The notes beneath the pieces were generated by a model. The model worked only from the letters and a program-made list of their open reading frames with translations, made no database searches and was not told where the DNA came from. A DNA stretch of 64,000 nt, from positions 6,262,001-6,326,000 of the forward strand of contig JAOVFP010000004.1 of the NCBI GenBank assembly GCA_025738555.1. The letters are read 5' to 3'. Made by a program: the position numbers and the translations under genes. The stretch's first letter is position 1; every line of letters starts with the position of its first letter. The stretch comes from Cyathus striatus. Taxonomy: Eukaryota > Basidiomycota > Agaricomycetes > Agaricales > Nidulariaceae. Below, in pieces: positions 36,400 to 48,880 of this stretch.

Positions 36400-38570
36400 G
36401 GGCCGTCAACTTTTCGAGTTACCGGTAACTCGAACGGAACTCGACTGGAACTCAACTTAGGAACTCACCTGTAACTCGAAAAATGTAAATTATCTAAATT
36501 TGTATGGTATATCACAGACATTCTGACGCTGCTATGGATTACTAGATTAATGCTCACTTACTATTGCGCCTCGGTGCTCATTATTTCCCACGCCTCTGAA
36601 TCTCCATCAAATTGATCAATGAGTGCCGCACGTTGTTTTCCACGGCGCGTTTGATCGCATTCATAAGTCTCATCATCGTCATAAACAGTGAGCACCCATT
36701 ATTTTCATTTCTGGCCGAGTTTTTTTGGCAATTCCTCTCAATATTTTTGTGAACATGAATGTATATTAAATGCTTCAACTGTGCAGCCAAATTACCTATG
36801 AAATAGTATGATAAGCTCAATTTATTATTATTAATACTATATTTTATGTAAGCACAGTACATGATGTTTATGCAACTAAGATGTTATATTACATACAAAG
36901 TAACTAGCTTCATATTGTAAAAAAAAATTATGGGAAGAATCCAAAAAGTGAGAGAAGAATGCACAAAATACGTGCTCACTGCTGAGCATGATGATGGAAG
37001 AAGCGTGACACGATCACCATCAATGCATCAGAAGCGAGTGGAGTTATCGGGGATTTGATGACTGATGTGATGGTGCTATTTTTACACATCCCCGGCGGCA
37101 GGGGTGGGCGTGGGAAACAACGAGCTAAGGGATCACGACAACAATGAGCACAATAATAAAGTATGGGTTTTTAGTAATGGAATTTGAGGAACTTAAAGTA
37201 GGAACTTAACTGGAACTCAACTGGAACTCGAATGGAACTCGACTCAAATTCGAGTGGAGTTGAGTTGTCATTTACCACTCAAAGGTAACTCCATGGTAAC
37301 TGGACTGACTCGAATTTAGCTTAAGTGAGGAACTCGATGGAACTTAACTTTTACTCGAAAAATAAGCAAGTTGTATACCTGTATTGTATGAGTACCTTAC
37401 AATAATTATACAATAGTTTGTGTTGTTTCCCGCCCCCCCGCTCGCTGTTTCCCATGCCTATAATTCAATGTTTATTCATTTCTTATTAATTGCACATTCT
37501 CATTGTTGCCCGCACCTCCGCTCATAATTTCCCACGCTTCCGCTTAACATATCGCGCCTACATACTTTCGCGCTCAATGTTTCCCACGCTCTGCTCATTG
37601 TTGCCCGCACCTCCGCTCATTAATTCCCACGCTTCCGCTACCATTCTGATCTCTGCTTATGCTATCCCGCCCTCCCACTCATGATTTCCCACGCTTCCGT
37701 TATTATTCTGCTTCACTACTGTCCGCTTTCCCCTCAGCATTTCCCACGCTTTCGCTTCTCCTCTAATCCGCTCGCAATTTCCCGCGCATTTCATTATTCC
37801 CGCCCTCCCGCTCATAGTTTCCCACGCCTCCGCCTTTCACTTCTGATGCTCACTGCTGTCCGCATCCCCGCTCAACATTTTCCCACGCTTTCGCTGATCA
37901 TTCCGACTCCTTTTCACTTTCCCGCCCTCCCGCTCATATTTTCCCACCCCTCCGCTTTTCAGACTAAATACATATGTAACTCGCATTTTTTATAAGTTTA
38001 TCTGCATTATTACTTAATATAATATGGTCTAATATGTGTATAACAACTTACATTAAGTGATGCAAAAAGATTGAAAGAAAAAGAGCAAGAACTGAGCTAA
38101 AAATTTAAGAAAAGACTTGCTCACTGTTAAGGATGATGACTAGGAAGCGTGCCCATCAACAATCCCATGATGTGTTCACACGTTGACGTCGCGGTGATGA
38201 ATATTTGTGTTGATGTAAGTGATGGATAGTACAACACACATGCAAATGTGTGTAAATAAAGGCGGGCGGAGTGCGTGGGAATTGTTGAGCAGAGCTGTAG
38301 AAAACATCAGGCGGGGTATGGGAACGATTAGTGTATATTTACTGTACATTTGAACTTTTGAAACTAGAATATTCGGAACTCAACTTACACCTGATTGGAA
38401 CTTAATATATCTCGAAGGAACTCAACTTTCACCAAAAAAAACTTATTGAAGAACTTAAGTTCACTCAAAAAACTTAACTTTAACTCGAAAAAATTAACAG
38501 GAGCTCGAAATATTAGCATCCCCTCTACTTGACTTGAGGGAACTTGACTTTCAGTCAAAAAATACAAGTG
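36400..38570. repeat. Two-unit duplicated repeat module, ~1.1 kb each
   Basis: Each unit shows the same order. First an array of GGAACTCGACT-like words (36425-36480; 37195-37365; a third array at 38365-38555). Then GCTCAT...TTTCCCACGC blocks (36570; an expanded minisatellite at 37430-37960). Then a TGCTCACTG...GATGATG...GAAGCGTG block (36980; 38117). Last an inverted GGCGTGGGAA...GAGC block (37095; 38260). No coding capacity is apparent; the ORFs across the minisatellite are by-products. Confidence 0.65.
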
Positions 38571-39080
38571 ACACCTCAGACAGGACCAAATCGGATCAGG
38601 GTAAATATGGTACAACCCGATGTAGTTAACAATTAGAATATGTACAAAAATATGTCATTTGACCGATTCATGTTCATATTTAGAAAATAATTATGAATCG
38701 GGCGCGTATCAAATCCATGAGCACTATTGAGAATATAACAATAAGACATATGTAGAATATCATACAAAAATCGGTTACCATACCGATGCATGAACAAATC
38801 CTGAATCGGGGCATACATTTGTCCCTAGATCCTATCCAAATACTGATCCTAAGTGTGTCTCATGTCCCTATCTTATCACATATTCTGAATTTGCCCTTGA
38901 AACAGATCTCGAATTGGATCTTTTATCATATCCTCATTCCGATTTAGAATGTAAACAAAAATATGTCGCTCGCCCCGATTCATGTACAGATTGTAAATAT
39001 GACAATTAAAAATATTGATTACCCCCTCACAGGGCCACTCACGGGCCACTCATATCCGCTCGCAGGGCCACTCACAGCCG
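38570..39080. other. AT-rich stretch with a short direct repeat
   Basis: A ~45-base segment with ACAAAAATATGTC and GATTCATGT at about 38640 recurs diverged at about 38950. No gene seen. Confidence 0.4.
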
Positions 39081-39234
39081 CTCACTACCCACTATATCCC
39101 TGCCCTATTCCCCACTCAATGATATGTACTGTAGATACTCGTTTAAGTATTTGCACAGAAATATTACATTCACCGAAATTGTTGAAACGGAACAGGCTCA
39201 TGCGTGATGGACATGGGAAGCCACGAAGTGGCAA

Positions 39235-39410
39235 ACTCGGAGTGGATGATAGCTTCCACAACTTAGCATTGCGGCCCCCCGTGAGGATGGCGTCGATTTC
39301 ACGTTGGGCAGCTTCAGATTCGGGAGCCTTGAACCAAAGATCGCACCAGTCATGTGTGCTGGTGGCTGTTGCTCTGTTTCCGATGACGTCGAGCATGTAT
39401 TCAGCATTTT
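39235..39410 (-). pseudogene. PDR-type ABC transporter fragment
   Basis: The minus-strand translation AEYMLDVIGNRATATSTHDW, followed by LWFKAPESEAAQREIDAI, matches the conserved AEYMLDVIGAG...DW...W..S.E...V..EI segment just after the second nucleotide-binding domain of fungal pleiotropic-drug-resistance transporters. Only about 50 residues remain. The frame is preceded by a stop and no membrane segments follow, so it is a stranded fragment. Confidence 0.6.
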
Positions 39411-39717
39411 TTTAATAGTAATAAAAACCTAGTTTATTGAGTCAGTTGTAGAAGACCATATATCACAACTACACGGTGTGTTCTGCTTGGCCAAGGGAAA
39501 GGCTATCTAGTTGGTGCGTGTGGATTGCTGTTTCTACGGACTCGGGATGTGAAGCCGGAAGTGAGGACGTCTGGTCGCAAAGGAATCGGACAGTGGGGGT
39601 CCTCGTCTATACTACGTACGAGATGTGAAAATGAGAAATACATTACGTTCGTGGGGGCAATCTTGAGGGCGGCTACTGTCTAGCAAGCATATGGCAATAG
39701 GTAAATCATGTCAAGAT

Positions 39718-40110
39718 TCACGTGTATGGTGGGTCCGACTCGGGGAGGGGGCCTAGTGTGAGATCAAAGTGTGCAGTGATACGAACAAAGGTGAAGAGAG
39801 CGGCGATGCGTTTAGGCGATACTAGGAGTCTGCCTGGTGTGAGGCGGTTCCGCGCTGCCCTGTGTGCAGAGCATTGGATTAGAAAGTGGTCAGTGATTTC
39901 GGGACGGAGGTGGCAGCGATGACAAATAGGAGAGGGGAACTTCCCAATACGATAGAGGTGGCAATGCAAGTGGTTATGTTCGTGATGAGGTAACCAAGCA
40001 GTGTTAAGAGTTTGCGGGGAAATGTGAAAAACGTTCGGGAAGCGTTTGAGGGGGAGGATGCGGTTGATTCGATGATAGCGGTATTCAGCATTATCCCAAG
40101 CATCAGTACC
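39718..40110 (-). pseudogene. LINE-type retrotransposon 3' fragment
   Basis: The translation contains TAWLPHHEHNHLHCHLYRIG, then CHRCHLRPEITDHFLIQCSA and RNRL. This is the C-terminal zinc-knuckle (CxxC...ET.HFL..C..H...R) that ends fungal non-LTR reverse transcriptase/RNase H proteins. The reverse transcriptase itself is missing. A short upstream frame to about 40110 reads NAEYRYHRINRI and probably belongs to the same fragment. Confidence 0.55.
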
Positions 40111-40129
40111 ACCTCCAGTTGTAACTTAC

Positions 40130-40834
40130 AAGTACTCACGAGTCATATCAGGCATACAAGTCGAAGCGCTATCACCAAGGTCACCAAAATACGTCGTCTT
40201 GCTACCCATCTTCAAGAGAAGAAGCCTGGTCAAGTCCAGAAGTAGATTTGTCCGAGAACCGAAAGGTTTTTAGGCTAAAAACCTTCATTAGCACCAGAAC
40301 CTAAACGACAAAACAAAAACGTACCTTGGCAGCAAGTTCGACAGCAATAGCTGTACGTTCACGATGTTCAATACCAAGTGATCCAACAGCCATATCAGCG
40401 TACCGCCTGATTCGAAGGCTCGTAGCCCAACCTGTGCAACGTATCTCTCAGCCCAGATCCCAGCCATCTGCTGTGCAGAATCCAACGTACGGCGAGTATA
40501 CCCTTAGACCCAAACCGTTATCGTCATCGGTTGAACATCAAAACCCACGACTCACCGTATCCCAATGAGGAACCCACACTCGCATGCCTCGCAAACGGAC
40601 TCTTCTGTGGTGCAGAAGCCAACTCGGTATGAGCACCGAGTTTGAATTCGATAGCGGAGGAATAGGGGGGGGGGGGAATATCCCATATCGTTGGACTGGA
40701 GTTCGGTGGATGCCATAGACTAACGGAGGCAATCCGGGTAAGGAGCGGGCAGCTTTCCGTAGATTAGCCAGTGCTTGCAAAGGAGATGTTGGTGGCGAAG
40801 GAGAGTGGGGTGTATGAACTTTATGGAGCGCCAT
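40130..40834 (-). pseudogene. Unidentified gene fragment
   Basis: A 98-codon exon (40834-40540) has Pro-rich blocks SLPGLPPLVYG and VPHWDTV. Blocks YSPYVGFCTADGWDL and GSLGIEHRERTAIAVELAAK follow in shifting frames (40500-40320), then GDLGDSASTCMPDMTREYL before a consensus donor at about 40130. The composition is protein-like but I do not recognise the family. Frames do not join cleanly, which suggests a decayed gene. Confidence 0.4.
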
Positions 40835-41099
40835 TCAAGGCTGGGTGAAAAGGATGCGCGAGGGTGTTATTTTGTGTGATGAAAACCCGTTGTATCGTTG
40901 TCGGTGAGCTGACGAAGTTGAAGAATATATTGAGAACGTACGAGTAGGCTGCGAGACCAAGGCACCCTCTCCTAAACATCAGCTCAGTCCCTTCCATTGC
41001 CCCTAAATCCAGCTATCGTCGTTGTCGTTATCTGGCGAATCCCAGACTCGTAGTAGCTCGAGTGTTGCGGTCGTCGCCCACTTTGTAGCGTTTGTCGGT

Positions 41100-41690
41100 C
41101 ATGGAGGTGGCTGGCGTCGTGTATGAAGGTGTTGGGAGAAGTTTGCACGAGTGGGGGGCGTTGGCTGGGTTGGGGGAGGGAAAGGCGGGGGCAAAACAGG
41201 ACTTGCGGGCAACGTCAATATCGCAGATGATCGGGAGGAGAGGAAGTGGAAGGGGTATCACGCATCATCAGCACGCATGGAAGTTGGGGGGGAGGGGGGG
41301 TGAATGAAGGGGATGAACACACGACGAGTCTTCTCTCCAAAATCCAGCTATTCGTCGTCCATGTCGTCGAATCATCGAATCCTCGTCGTTGAATCTTCAT
41401 CGTAGTCGAAGAATGGTGAATGGGGCCGTTTGCACGGGTGGGAGGCGTTGGGTTGGGGGAGGGGGAAGGGGCGAGGGCGGAGGCAAAACAGGGACGTGCG
41501 GGCAACGTCGGTATCGCAGATGATCTAGAGGAGAGGAAGTGGAAATGGTATCACGCGTCGTCAGCACGCATGGAGATTGGGGAGGGGGGGTGAATGAAGG
41601 GTAGATGCACGTACGACGAGTCTTCGCCCCCAAATCCAGCTATTCTTCATCCACTTCGTCGAATCCTCGTCCTGGTGGTAGAATTCTGGT
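41100..41690. repeat. 291-bp tandem duplication
   Basis: Two imperfect copies. The block ATCGCAGATGATC...GAGGAAGTGGAA...GTATCACGC occurs at about 41220 and 41511, and GTTTGCACG...GGGCAACGTC at about 41141 and 41429. The copies differ by substitutions and small indels. The G-rich ORFs on either strand change frame between copies and are not called genes. Confidence 0.75.
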
Positions 41691-41916
41691 TCTCGTCGTT
41701 CATTCTATTTGCACAGACAGTGGTGAGTGTGACTAGAGGCTGGAACGCGTGTTCTGGTGTTGGTATTAAGCTTTCCAAAGTTCAATACTCAACCCCCCCT
41801 CTTCCTGCATTTTGTAACCAACCACTACTTACCAGTTTCAGGTTATCGAATATTGCTAAGGTGAGATACATGTTAGAACTATACTGACAAGTTAATTCAA
41901 GAATTTTGGTAGGAAT

Positions 41917-42175
41917 ATGCTGAAAATTGTCGAACCTACCTTCATTGCGTATGATCGTCAGGCTACATTCTATGAGGTACGTTCGTCTCGTCTTCGTTAC
42001 CTTTCTCCCACCAACGCTAGACCCACGTTTACAGGTAGGCGATCGGGTGATGGTGCGCTGGGGAGGACGTTGGAGGGCTGCAGAGTTGGTAGGCGTCGAA
42101 CACATGGTGCATTGGAGAGGACGTTGGAGGGATGCAGAATCGGTATGCGTCGAACATCGCAGGAAGACAAAGTGA
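41917..42175 (+). CDS. Small protein with an 18-residue internal repeat
   Basis: Two exons (41917-41976, 42035-42175) join in phase 0 into 66 residues. Exon 2 holds two adjacent 54-bp units encoding RWGGRWRAAELVGVEH and HWRGRWRDAESVCVEH, preceded by VGDRVMV, a pattern reminiscent of small beta-barrel (SH3/Tudor-like) sheets. I do not recognise the family. It may be the 3' part of a larger gene. Low confidence that it is expressed. Confidence 0.4.
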
Positions 42176-43562
42176 AAGAACGCAAAGAAGAGTAACGGTC
42201 GCAAAACCGTAATGAAAGAGGTAAGCCGCCGGTATTTTGCAAGCCGCTGAACACTTACTTTTGTTCGTAATAGAAAGTAAGTTTCTACGTTCGTACAGGC
42301 AAGACGTCCAGGAGTTGTCGCACTGTAAACTGGTACAACATTCGGCGCCCCGTGTAAGCTTTCCTTGAATTTCTTTACCTAATGCGTGCTTATATCTTTA
42401 GTGTACGAAAAACGAGAAATTAAAATGTGTAAATAGTTGACCATTAGATTGTAGCTGAACAATGTAAAAGCCTTGATTGAGGCTAGTAGGTATATTTTGT
42501 AGGGTGAATACTGTGTAGGAATGAATGAGTCTTTTGCTTGCTTCGGCTTAATTTGATATAAAAAAAAGAACTGTAACGTGTAAATAGTTATCCAGTTGTC
42601 CATAAGTATGTAGTTGGGTTTTTGATGAGGTAGGAAATACTGTGTAAGATGAATACTGTAGGATTTAAGGGGAATAAGTCCTTCACTCACTTCGGTTTAA
42701 TTTGATAAACTTACAAACTAATACAAGTGACACTACCACCCCGCTTTTCTATGTGAACGTCCATCGAACAACGAGTCATTCGAAACCAGCAGTTCTCGAA
42801 ATAGACATACCAATGGAAATTAAGGTTCCAAGGACTTTAAGCAGACAGCCCTAACTATGGATAGTATCAACGTCGTTCCTGACGATGTAAGATTTTGTAG
42901 GCAGTTTTGGGTGTCAGCCCAGGGGCTTGGATGATGAGTAGTTGGTGAAGTAAGGCGAATAAAGGGAAGGGGAGATAAAGGAATTAAACGAATGAAGGAT
43001 AAATTAAAAGGGATGGATGGGTGGTATTTAGCAGCACGTACCGAAGAATCTGACACGGTGTACCATTTCCCCAGCCGTCGCGTGCAGGAAAAGTCGGAAA
43101 GAATGAGGAGACAAAGGAAGAGGGAACGTGCTGTAGTTCGAAGTATATCCATTAGTATGTAGTTTGTGGAACCAATGGAGCAAGAGCAAGTCATTCGAAG
43201 AGCACTTGAATCTCGAAATCTACCTACCTCCTTCGATATCATTCGCTGACAGTCGTATCTTATCCGAGTTATCCTGTTTAGCTTTATGCGAAGATTGACT
43301 TTTGTTCATCGATATGATACAAATATACGACATTTAGTAGAAGCACATACCAATGATCCTGACGGGGTATACCATTTATCGTAGTCGGTCGCATACAAAG
43401 CCCCTATTGTATACCTATTGTAGTTGCCAGTGACATGAGAATACAATGGAATACAATAGTAATCATCTGCGCGCCTAAAAAGAATAATACGTTGAGTTCG
43501 GCAAGTGTTCGGCAGTATGTACTTATAACCGTGATTCACTTTGTTGGAGCCGCTAGATTGTG
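42176..43562. repeat. Diverged tandem units upstream of the SAP-like ORF
   Basis: Four related patches can be seen. 42426-42570 and 42577-42720 have a period near 151 bases, with GTGTAAATAGTT at one end and CTTCGG(C/T)TTAATTTGATA at the other. 43030-43200 and 43350-43560 have a period near 320 bases, with GACGGGGTATACCATTT and related words. Words such as TAGTATGTAGTTTG recur in several. No gene supported. Confidence 0.5.
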
Positions 43563-44422
43563 ATGTCTAACCTGTCAGTACAGAAAGCAAAGCAAGTTCT
43601 TCAAAGGGCGGTTGTTCGCAGCTCAGCTCTTAGACCCTTCCCAAACCACATACTGGCGCAACTTTGTAAAGATAATCAATTAAATGTACACCCGACAGGC
43701 TGAAGGAACCCGGGAGTACCGATTAAAGACGACTTCATCGCAGCCCTTATTGCGTTTCGGAACGGTCAAAAGGTGTCATCAGTTGCACAAAACTCTAAGA
43801 AACGACCAGCCATAGACGAACCTGAAGAGTCGCCAAAAAGAAAAAAGAATAGGCAAGTTGTTACGACTTCTATACTGTCTAGTTACATGGACTGACATCA
43901 TGGCAGACTAAACGAACGTGCTAGCGATATTGATTCTCAGTATCAACTCCTCCCCTATGAGAACATGAATTGCGACTCACCAGGAACTCCACACTTAGTA
44001 GACAAGGGATCGGATGCACCTATGGATATGGTTAGACATATATCCAATCTTGGAGCATCCAAACATATCACTGTGAAGGTGACGCGTATTCAGTATGTTA
44101 CTGTACGAGTGTACAAATCTGCGAAGGACTGGAGACACGTACATGAAGTAGTTTGTGCTGTCGATGATAAAGGTACTCTCCACCTTTCTACAATTCAAAA
44201 GCAACTTGAAACGTCAGCTACAATTCTTGTAAGTGAAATTGTATTTACTCACCGTCAATTACTGAAACTCTGTAGCCCATAGACTCTAAAAGATATCATC
44301 CATATTATCAGTATAATCCGGGAAGACTTACCACTGATGAATTAGAGGACCTTATGGACTCTGAAGGATATCTATGGGCGATTTTTTGCACGGACAAACG
44401 TATAATACAATGTGAAAAGTAA
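43563..44422 (+). pseudogene. SAP-like DNA-binding ORF with an internal stop
   Basis: From ATG 43563 the frame reads LQRAVVRSSALRPFPNHILA, LNVHPTG, stop, then NPGVPIKDDFIAALIAF and the basic stretch SPKRKKN. It resembles the SAP-like N-terminus of a protein family seen with Agaricomycete transposons. TGA at 43701-43703 (codon 47) sits inside the conserved TG.(K/R)NPG segment. Downstream exons read SKHITVKVTRIQYVTVRVY, RHVHEVVCAVDD and then LTTDELEDLMDSEGYLWAIF, ending at 44422. The C-terminal part is unidentified. It converges tail-to-tail with the Spt5-like gene, 66 bases apart. Confidence 0.5.
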
Positions 44423-44488
44423 TAAACGCGTGTATACTTAGAATATTACATGGCTAGCAAAATTGTATAGTATACAAGCCCAAGAATT

Positions 44489-47400
44489 TCATCCGAAGTA
44501 TATACACAGATCCTTAGTTGGTATATCACATTTCTTTCTATCTTTGTACGCCCCCTTATATGGCATCACTGTGGTTACATCCCCGTTAACCATGTATACC
44601 TGGTACGTATTTCTGAACTCATGGAAGTTAGCTGGGTTAAAGACAATCACGCGTTGAGGCATTCTAGTCGGGTGACCTGGCTTCACGAACTCTGGCGGTA
44701 TTTCATGAATGACCTCCTCACCAATTACCCGCACGCGGAAACGTTTTTTGTCTCTCACTAACCCTTCGAAGTGACATTCCGCATTTTCCAGGCGTCCGTT
44801 TTCGAAACCAGAGTTTGCATCAGTTGGTTGCGTACCCGAAATTATCACTTTTAATAATTTCCCTTTGAAGACGGCACCATCGGCATCAATCATACGCTTT
44901 ATCCAATGTTCTGCATATAATGCAATAAATCAATATTTCATGCAAGAGTAATGATACTACGCCTACGCACCATCAAATGCAGTTGGTTGTCGAGCAGAGC
45001 CTTCACCAACGACAGCCATTCGCATTGAGGCAGGGAGAGTTGCAGAGGGTTGCAGGGGGAACGACAATATTGTATTCTCTGGAGCTACACATATTTTAGT
45101 TATGAGTGATATAATTTGGTGAGAAACGAACTGTGGTGAGCGAAAGCAAATAATTCAGCGGACGCGCCAGAGGACGCTGAAGCAACCTGGGGGGTCCTTG
45201 AGCTTGGATCCCAAGCGGGTGTTTGAGACCCAATCCCAGAATCATGTTCCCAGCGGGGTGTCGAACAAATGCCCAATGCAGGCTCGGTGTCCTTTCCGGT
45301 AGTTTGAGCAGTAAAAAAATCATTCATGGACTTGTCGCTATACCTGTAATATTGTTAGTTATTTAAAGAGAGCAATATTATACCGTACAAATACCCTGGA
45401 ATATACAGGTCCTTCATAGGAAACTCCAGAAGATCCCTCGAAAACATTAGGTGTTCCGGGACCTCAAGTTGCGCAACATTGCTCGCGCTAACGTTCTTCA
45501 GGATCCCACGAGTTCCTTTGAGTGGACCACACCTTACCCAGGCGTATTTCCCATACTGGTACCGATAAGGATCCACTCGCATCTGGTAGGCCTCAGAACC
45601 ATAGGAGGCAGCACTATTTACGGGTGAATCACTTTTTCCGTCTGGCCACCGAAAAGTAGTACTTCGTTGCACTTCGCTACAGTGGTCTAGGTCTGACGAG
45701 CGAATTCGCAGGTGACTAGCCTATTTAACTTGTTAGAATGAAACAAATCCGCGTTAGTAAAAATACTGACCTCGCCTAATGGAAAGGCGACAAAGGTAAC
45801 GGTCTCGTCGCCAATCTTTCCGTTACATTCAACGGTTGTTACCATCCCAACTCTTCCTTTGTGCTCCCCAGATTTAACCCTAACACCATCGCCAACCTTA
45901 AAGAACTTCTGAAGAAGTTCCAGGGATTGTGAAAACATCTGCGTCGGAAACTCAACAAGATTCAGCGACACATTTTCTCCTTCAATATCTTCCACAAATG
46001 CTAGATAATCTTTTCCTCCTTCCAGCGTAATCTTTACTTGATCACCTATCTTTATATTTGATGATAGTGAGGTGCGTCGGGAGAGTTCCATGACATCCGC
46101 AGGAATCTGCCTACATTTCTCGAAGGATCGTAATTCATTTATTGTCGGCATAGCGTCGACCTGGTAGTAGTCATCAGTATCGAGTTTCCTACGCACGATA
46201 AATCCATCCAAGGTATACTGCGAATTTTGAAATATGTATCCTTTGATAACCTTCTTCCCCGCTGAAACGGGTACTTGTATTCTAGATGTAAATTCTGCTA
46301 TGTTTCCACAGCAAGATCACTTCTAACTTGTACAAAAACTCCGAAAATGCGAGTGACGGGTAAGGTAGTGCTCCTCTTTATGTTAAGGTATCTTTAAGTT
46401 CGCTTTTCAATCCCAAATGAACCGAAACAATAATGATTTATTGTAAGAAAAAGAAGTAATACTCTTTGTACTACTCCGAAATTGCAAGACTTTAATTAAC
46501 ACCTTTGTGCTAACTTAAATCCTTCGAACTGGTTGAAAGCAACCCTTTGCTTTCCTTGATTTCGCTTTACTCAAAATCCCAAATACTAGACCCTCACTGG
46601 AATCTCAGTCCTTTGTACTTTGTAGTAAACACACAATTCCGATAAAATCACTTTAAATTCCTTTGAAACACCTAGACCAAAACCACTACCCTATACCTAT
46701 GTACTGGGCAAGAAAGGCGCTAAGCTGCTTCCTTTGCCACCCTCTAATGTACCTAGTTATATACAGAATTGAAAAACATATTACAAAGCAAGTTCTCAGA
46801 TCATAAATACTAAATATGTACAGTGAAAACATATGGAAACACTACTCTCATCTATTAGTCAGATCTTCATTACTATTGGTAATATTATTACCCAGGTCCA
46901 GGCTGTGAAGCACTGCGCATTAATCATTCATAACCAATCTCCTATGTTTCAGGACCTTAGATGTCCTTATCAATGCTATTTCTGGTAGATAAGCATCATT
47001 TACATATCTGATTGGTTTATCAGCCTGATATCGGCCGGAATCCCGTCCGTTGCATTGCTAATCATGGTCGATTAACATGTGTTTCCTTCTAGCTTCGGAA
47101 CGAGCCCAAGATCACCCATTTTCATGGAGATTTGACCTCTGTATGCCCTCAGAATATATGCTGATCATTCCATTACTGCAATTTACCATTGATATAGTAT
47201 ATTACACTTGTTCTTTCGAATATATTTCATTCATTATAGGTATGTATTACTCATAGACCAACATTAACTTTCTGTAGAGTCTTGTACTCCGAGTAATGCA
47301 TAGATTTCTTTATTAATATTCCATTATATCATGTCTGACTAATTGTTTAATATCATTCCTGTTACCAAACAAACAATTATATCGGTATTAGAACCTAACA

Positions 47401-48880
47401 GACACCTATACAAGTCATGTGACTGATGCTAAAGCGGTCCATTTTAATGATTATATTCTCATTCCTTTATTTCCAGGTTAGTGGTAGGTTGGACATTGGA
47501 GCACTTATACTGTATAAGTATATTTGTAGATGGTATATGACTATGAATTTAAGTCAATTTGTTGAGTGCTTGCTATTAAATAGCAGTCCATGGATCTTTA
47601 TTTATTATATGGGCTTCCTCAATGTGTTCAGCTTTAATGCTGAAAATGATAAAAATGCACAATTTTACGCCTAAATGCGCGAGCGGCGTCACACCGCATC
47701 TTCATATTGAACTAAAAGTTCGCCTGGGCTTATCTCTCGGGCGCGATTGACGTTGAATGACTCGCAATGTGGCAGAGGCATAATCTTCGACTTTGATGAT
47801 CCTGCGACTCGCTTTTTTGAGGCCTTTTCGTAGAGGATTCTAGGAAAGTGGACGACGTCGATTCGAAATGAGCGGTCGCAAACATTAGTTACAAATGCTA
47901 GGTCATAGCGGTAATGCCCTTTGAGCCTCACCCAAGAATACTGGGTAGGAATGTAAGTTGACGCTAGTTTTGTGTAGGAATTCCAGCACGTAGTAGGCGT
48001 CCGACGAATCCTATTGCAGAAAGCTTGGCTATAGATAGCCACACACTTTTTAACGTCCTCTAGGCTGTGTCCTTCGACATAAACATGGCCTGGTATCATG
48101 GCTGACGCGAACGCGCTGCGAATATGCTTAGGACCAGCTTGGGTTGTGAGCATGTGCACTATTGTTTCCTCAGATCCTTCCTACAGAAGGCTAGTAAGAG
48201 CTCGTTTCGTGGGTTTTTTATACAGCTTACTACTGACCTGAACCGGAATGTTGAACATCGGCCAATCTTGAGGTGTTATACCGCTACGAGCGATACTGTG
48301 CTTATGGTTCGCAAGCATGGGACCGCCATCGCGTTCCAAATGGTTACCTACGCGCCTAGGCTTTTCGACATATTTGTTGGTCAAATGGTCAATGAAGCCA
48401 TGATCGGCTTGAATGGCCTGTGTTAATGACAAATGGGTACTAGGAATATTGCTATCTTCGTCGTCCGTGAAATCGTCAATGAAATTGTCTATAGGAGAGG
48501 TATAGTTAGTATAACAGTTACTTCTTAAGACCCTTACATACCGTCTGAATCAATAACATCTTCGTCTTCCGAGCCAGTCGCTACTTCAGCTTCCAAATCT
48601 AAAAAGGACTGCGAGATGTTAATATAGTTCGCGTTCACGTTCATAAGTGTTAATAGCGTAGGGTCTTACTGCCAATCTTGCTCTTTTCGTTTTCCTAGGC
48701 TGTACAGACAGCGCTCAGTATCGTTAAATTAATAAATACGTATGTCTTTACCTTCAAATTGCTTTTTGATGGTCCAGGCTGCGAGAGCGGTGTTTCATCG
48801 TCTACGTCGTTAAACCATTGAATCTCTGACGTGTCCTTCAGCGAGCCGTCCTGATTCAGAGCACAGTTATCTTGGGACAT
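44489..48880 (-). CDS. Spt5-like NGN/KOW protein (transposon-associated type)
   Basis: Many exons on the minus strand. The acidic N-terminus (48880-48250) has SEDEDVIDSDDNFIDDFTDD. An NGN-like segment starts near 48200 and includes GSEETIVHML, IRSAFASAMIPGHVYVEG and LEDVKK. KOW-type segments follow: YSWVRLKGHYRYDLAFV, FKVGDGVRVKSGEHKGRVGM and GKYAWVRCGPLKGTRG. Near 45210 lies TPAWDPSSRTP, as in the C-terminal repeats of Spt5-like proteins. A last KOW/Tudor-like part ends at 44489. Spt5 proper is an RNA polymerase II elongation factor. This shorter, divergent form matches copies I associate with transposon-rich Agaricomycete loci. An insertion or long intron (46.3-47.69 kb) splits the gene after QYEDA. 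Whether it is still spliced correctly is unknown. Confidence 0.7.
46310..47690 (-). other. 1.38-kb AT-rich insert within the Spt5-like gene
   Basis: Everywhere else the gene's introns are about 50-70 bases. Here the frame ends at a possible GTGTGA donor (about 47693) and resumes near 46295 with SRIQVPVSAGKKV. The intervening DNA is AT-rich, has fewer CpGs than its flanks and shows no domain. The 82-codon plus-strand ORF 47426-47674 is not convincing. It could be an insertion tolerated in an intron; I found no terminal repeats. Confidence 0.5.

Noticed and set aside
37490..37995. Plus-strand ORFs of 64-104 codons
   Set aside because: They run through a CCGCTCAT...CCCACGC minisatellite and have no conserved motif.
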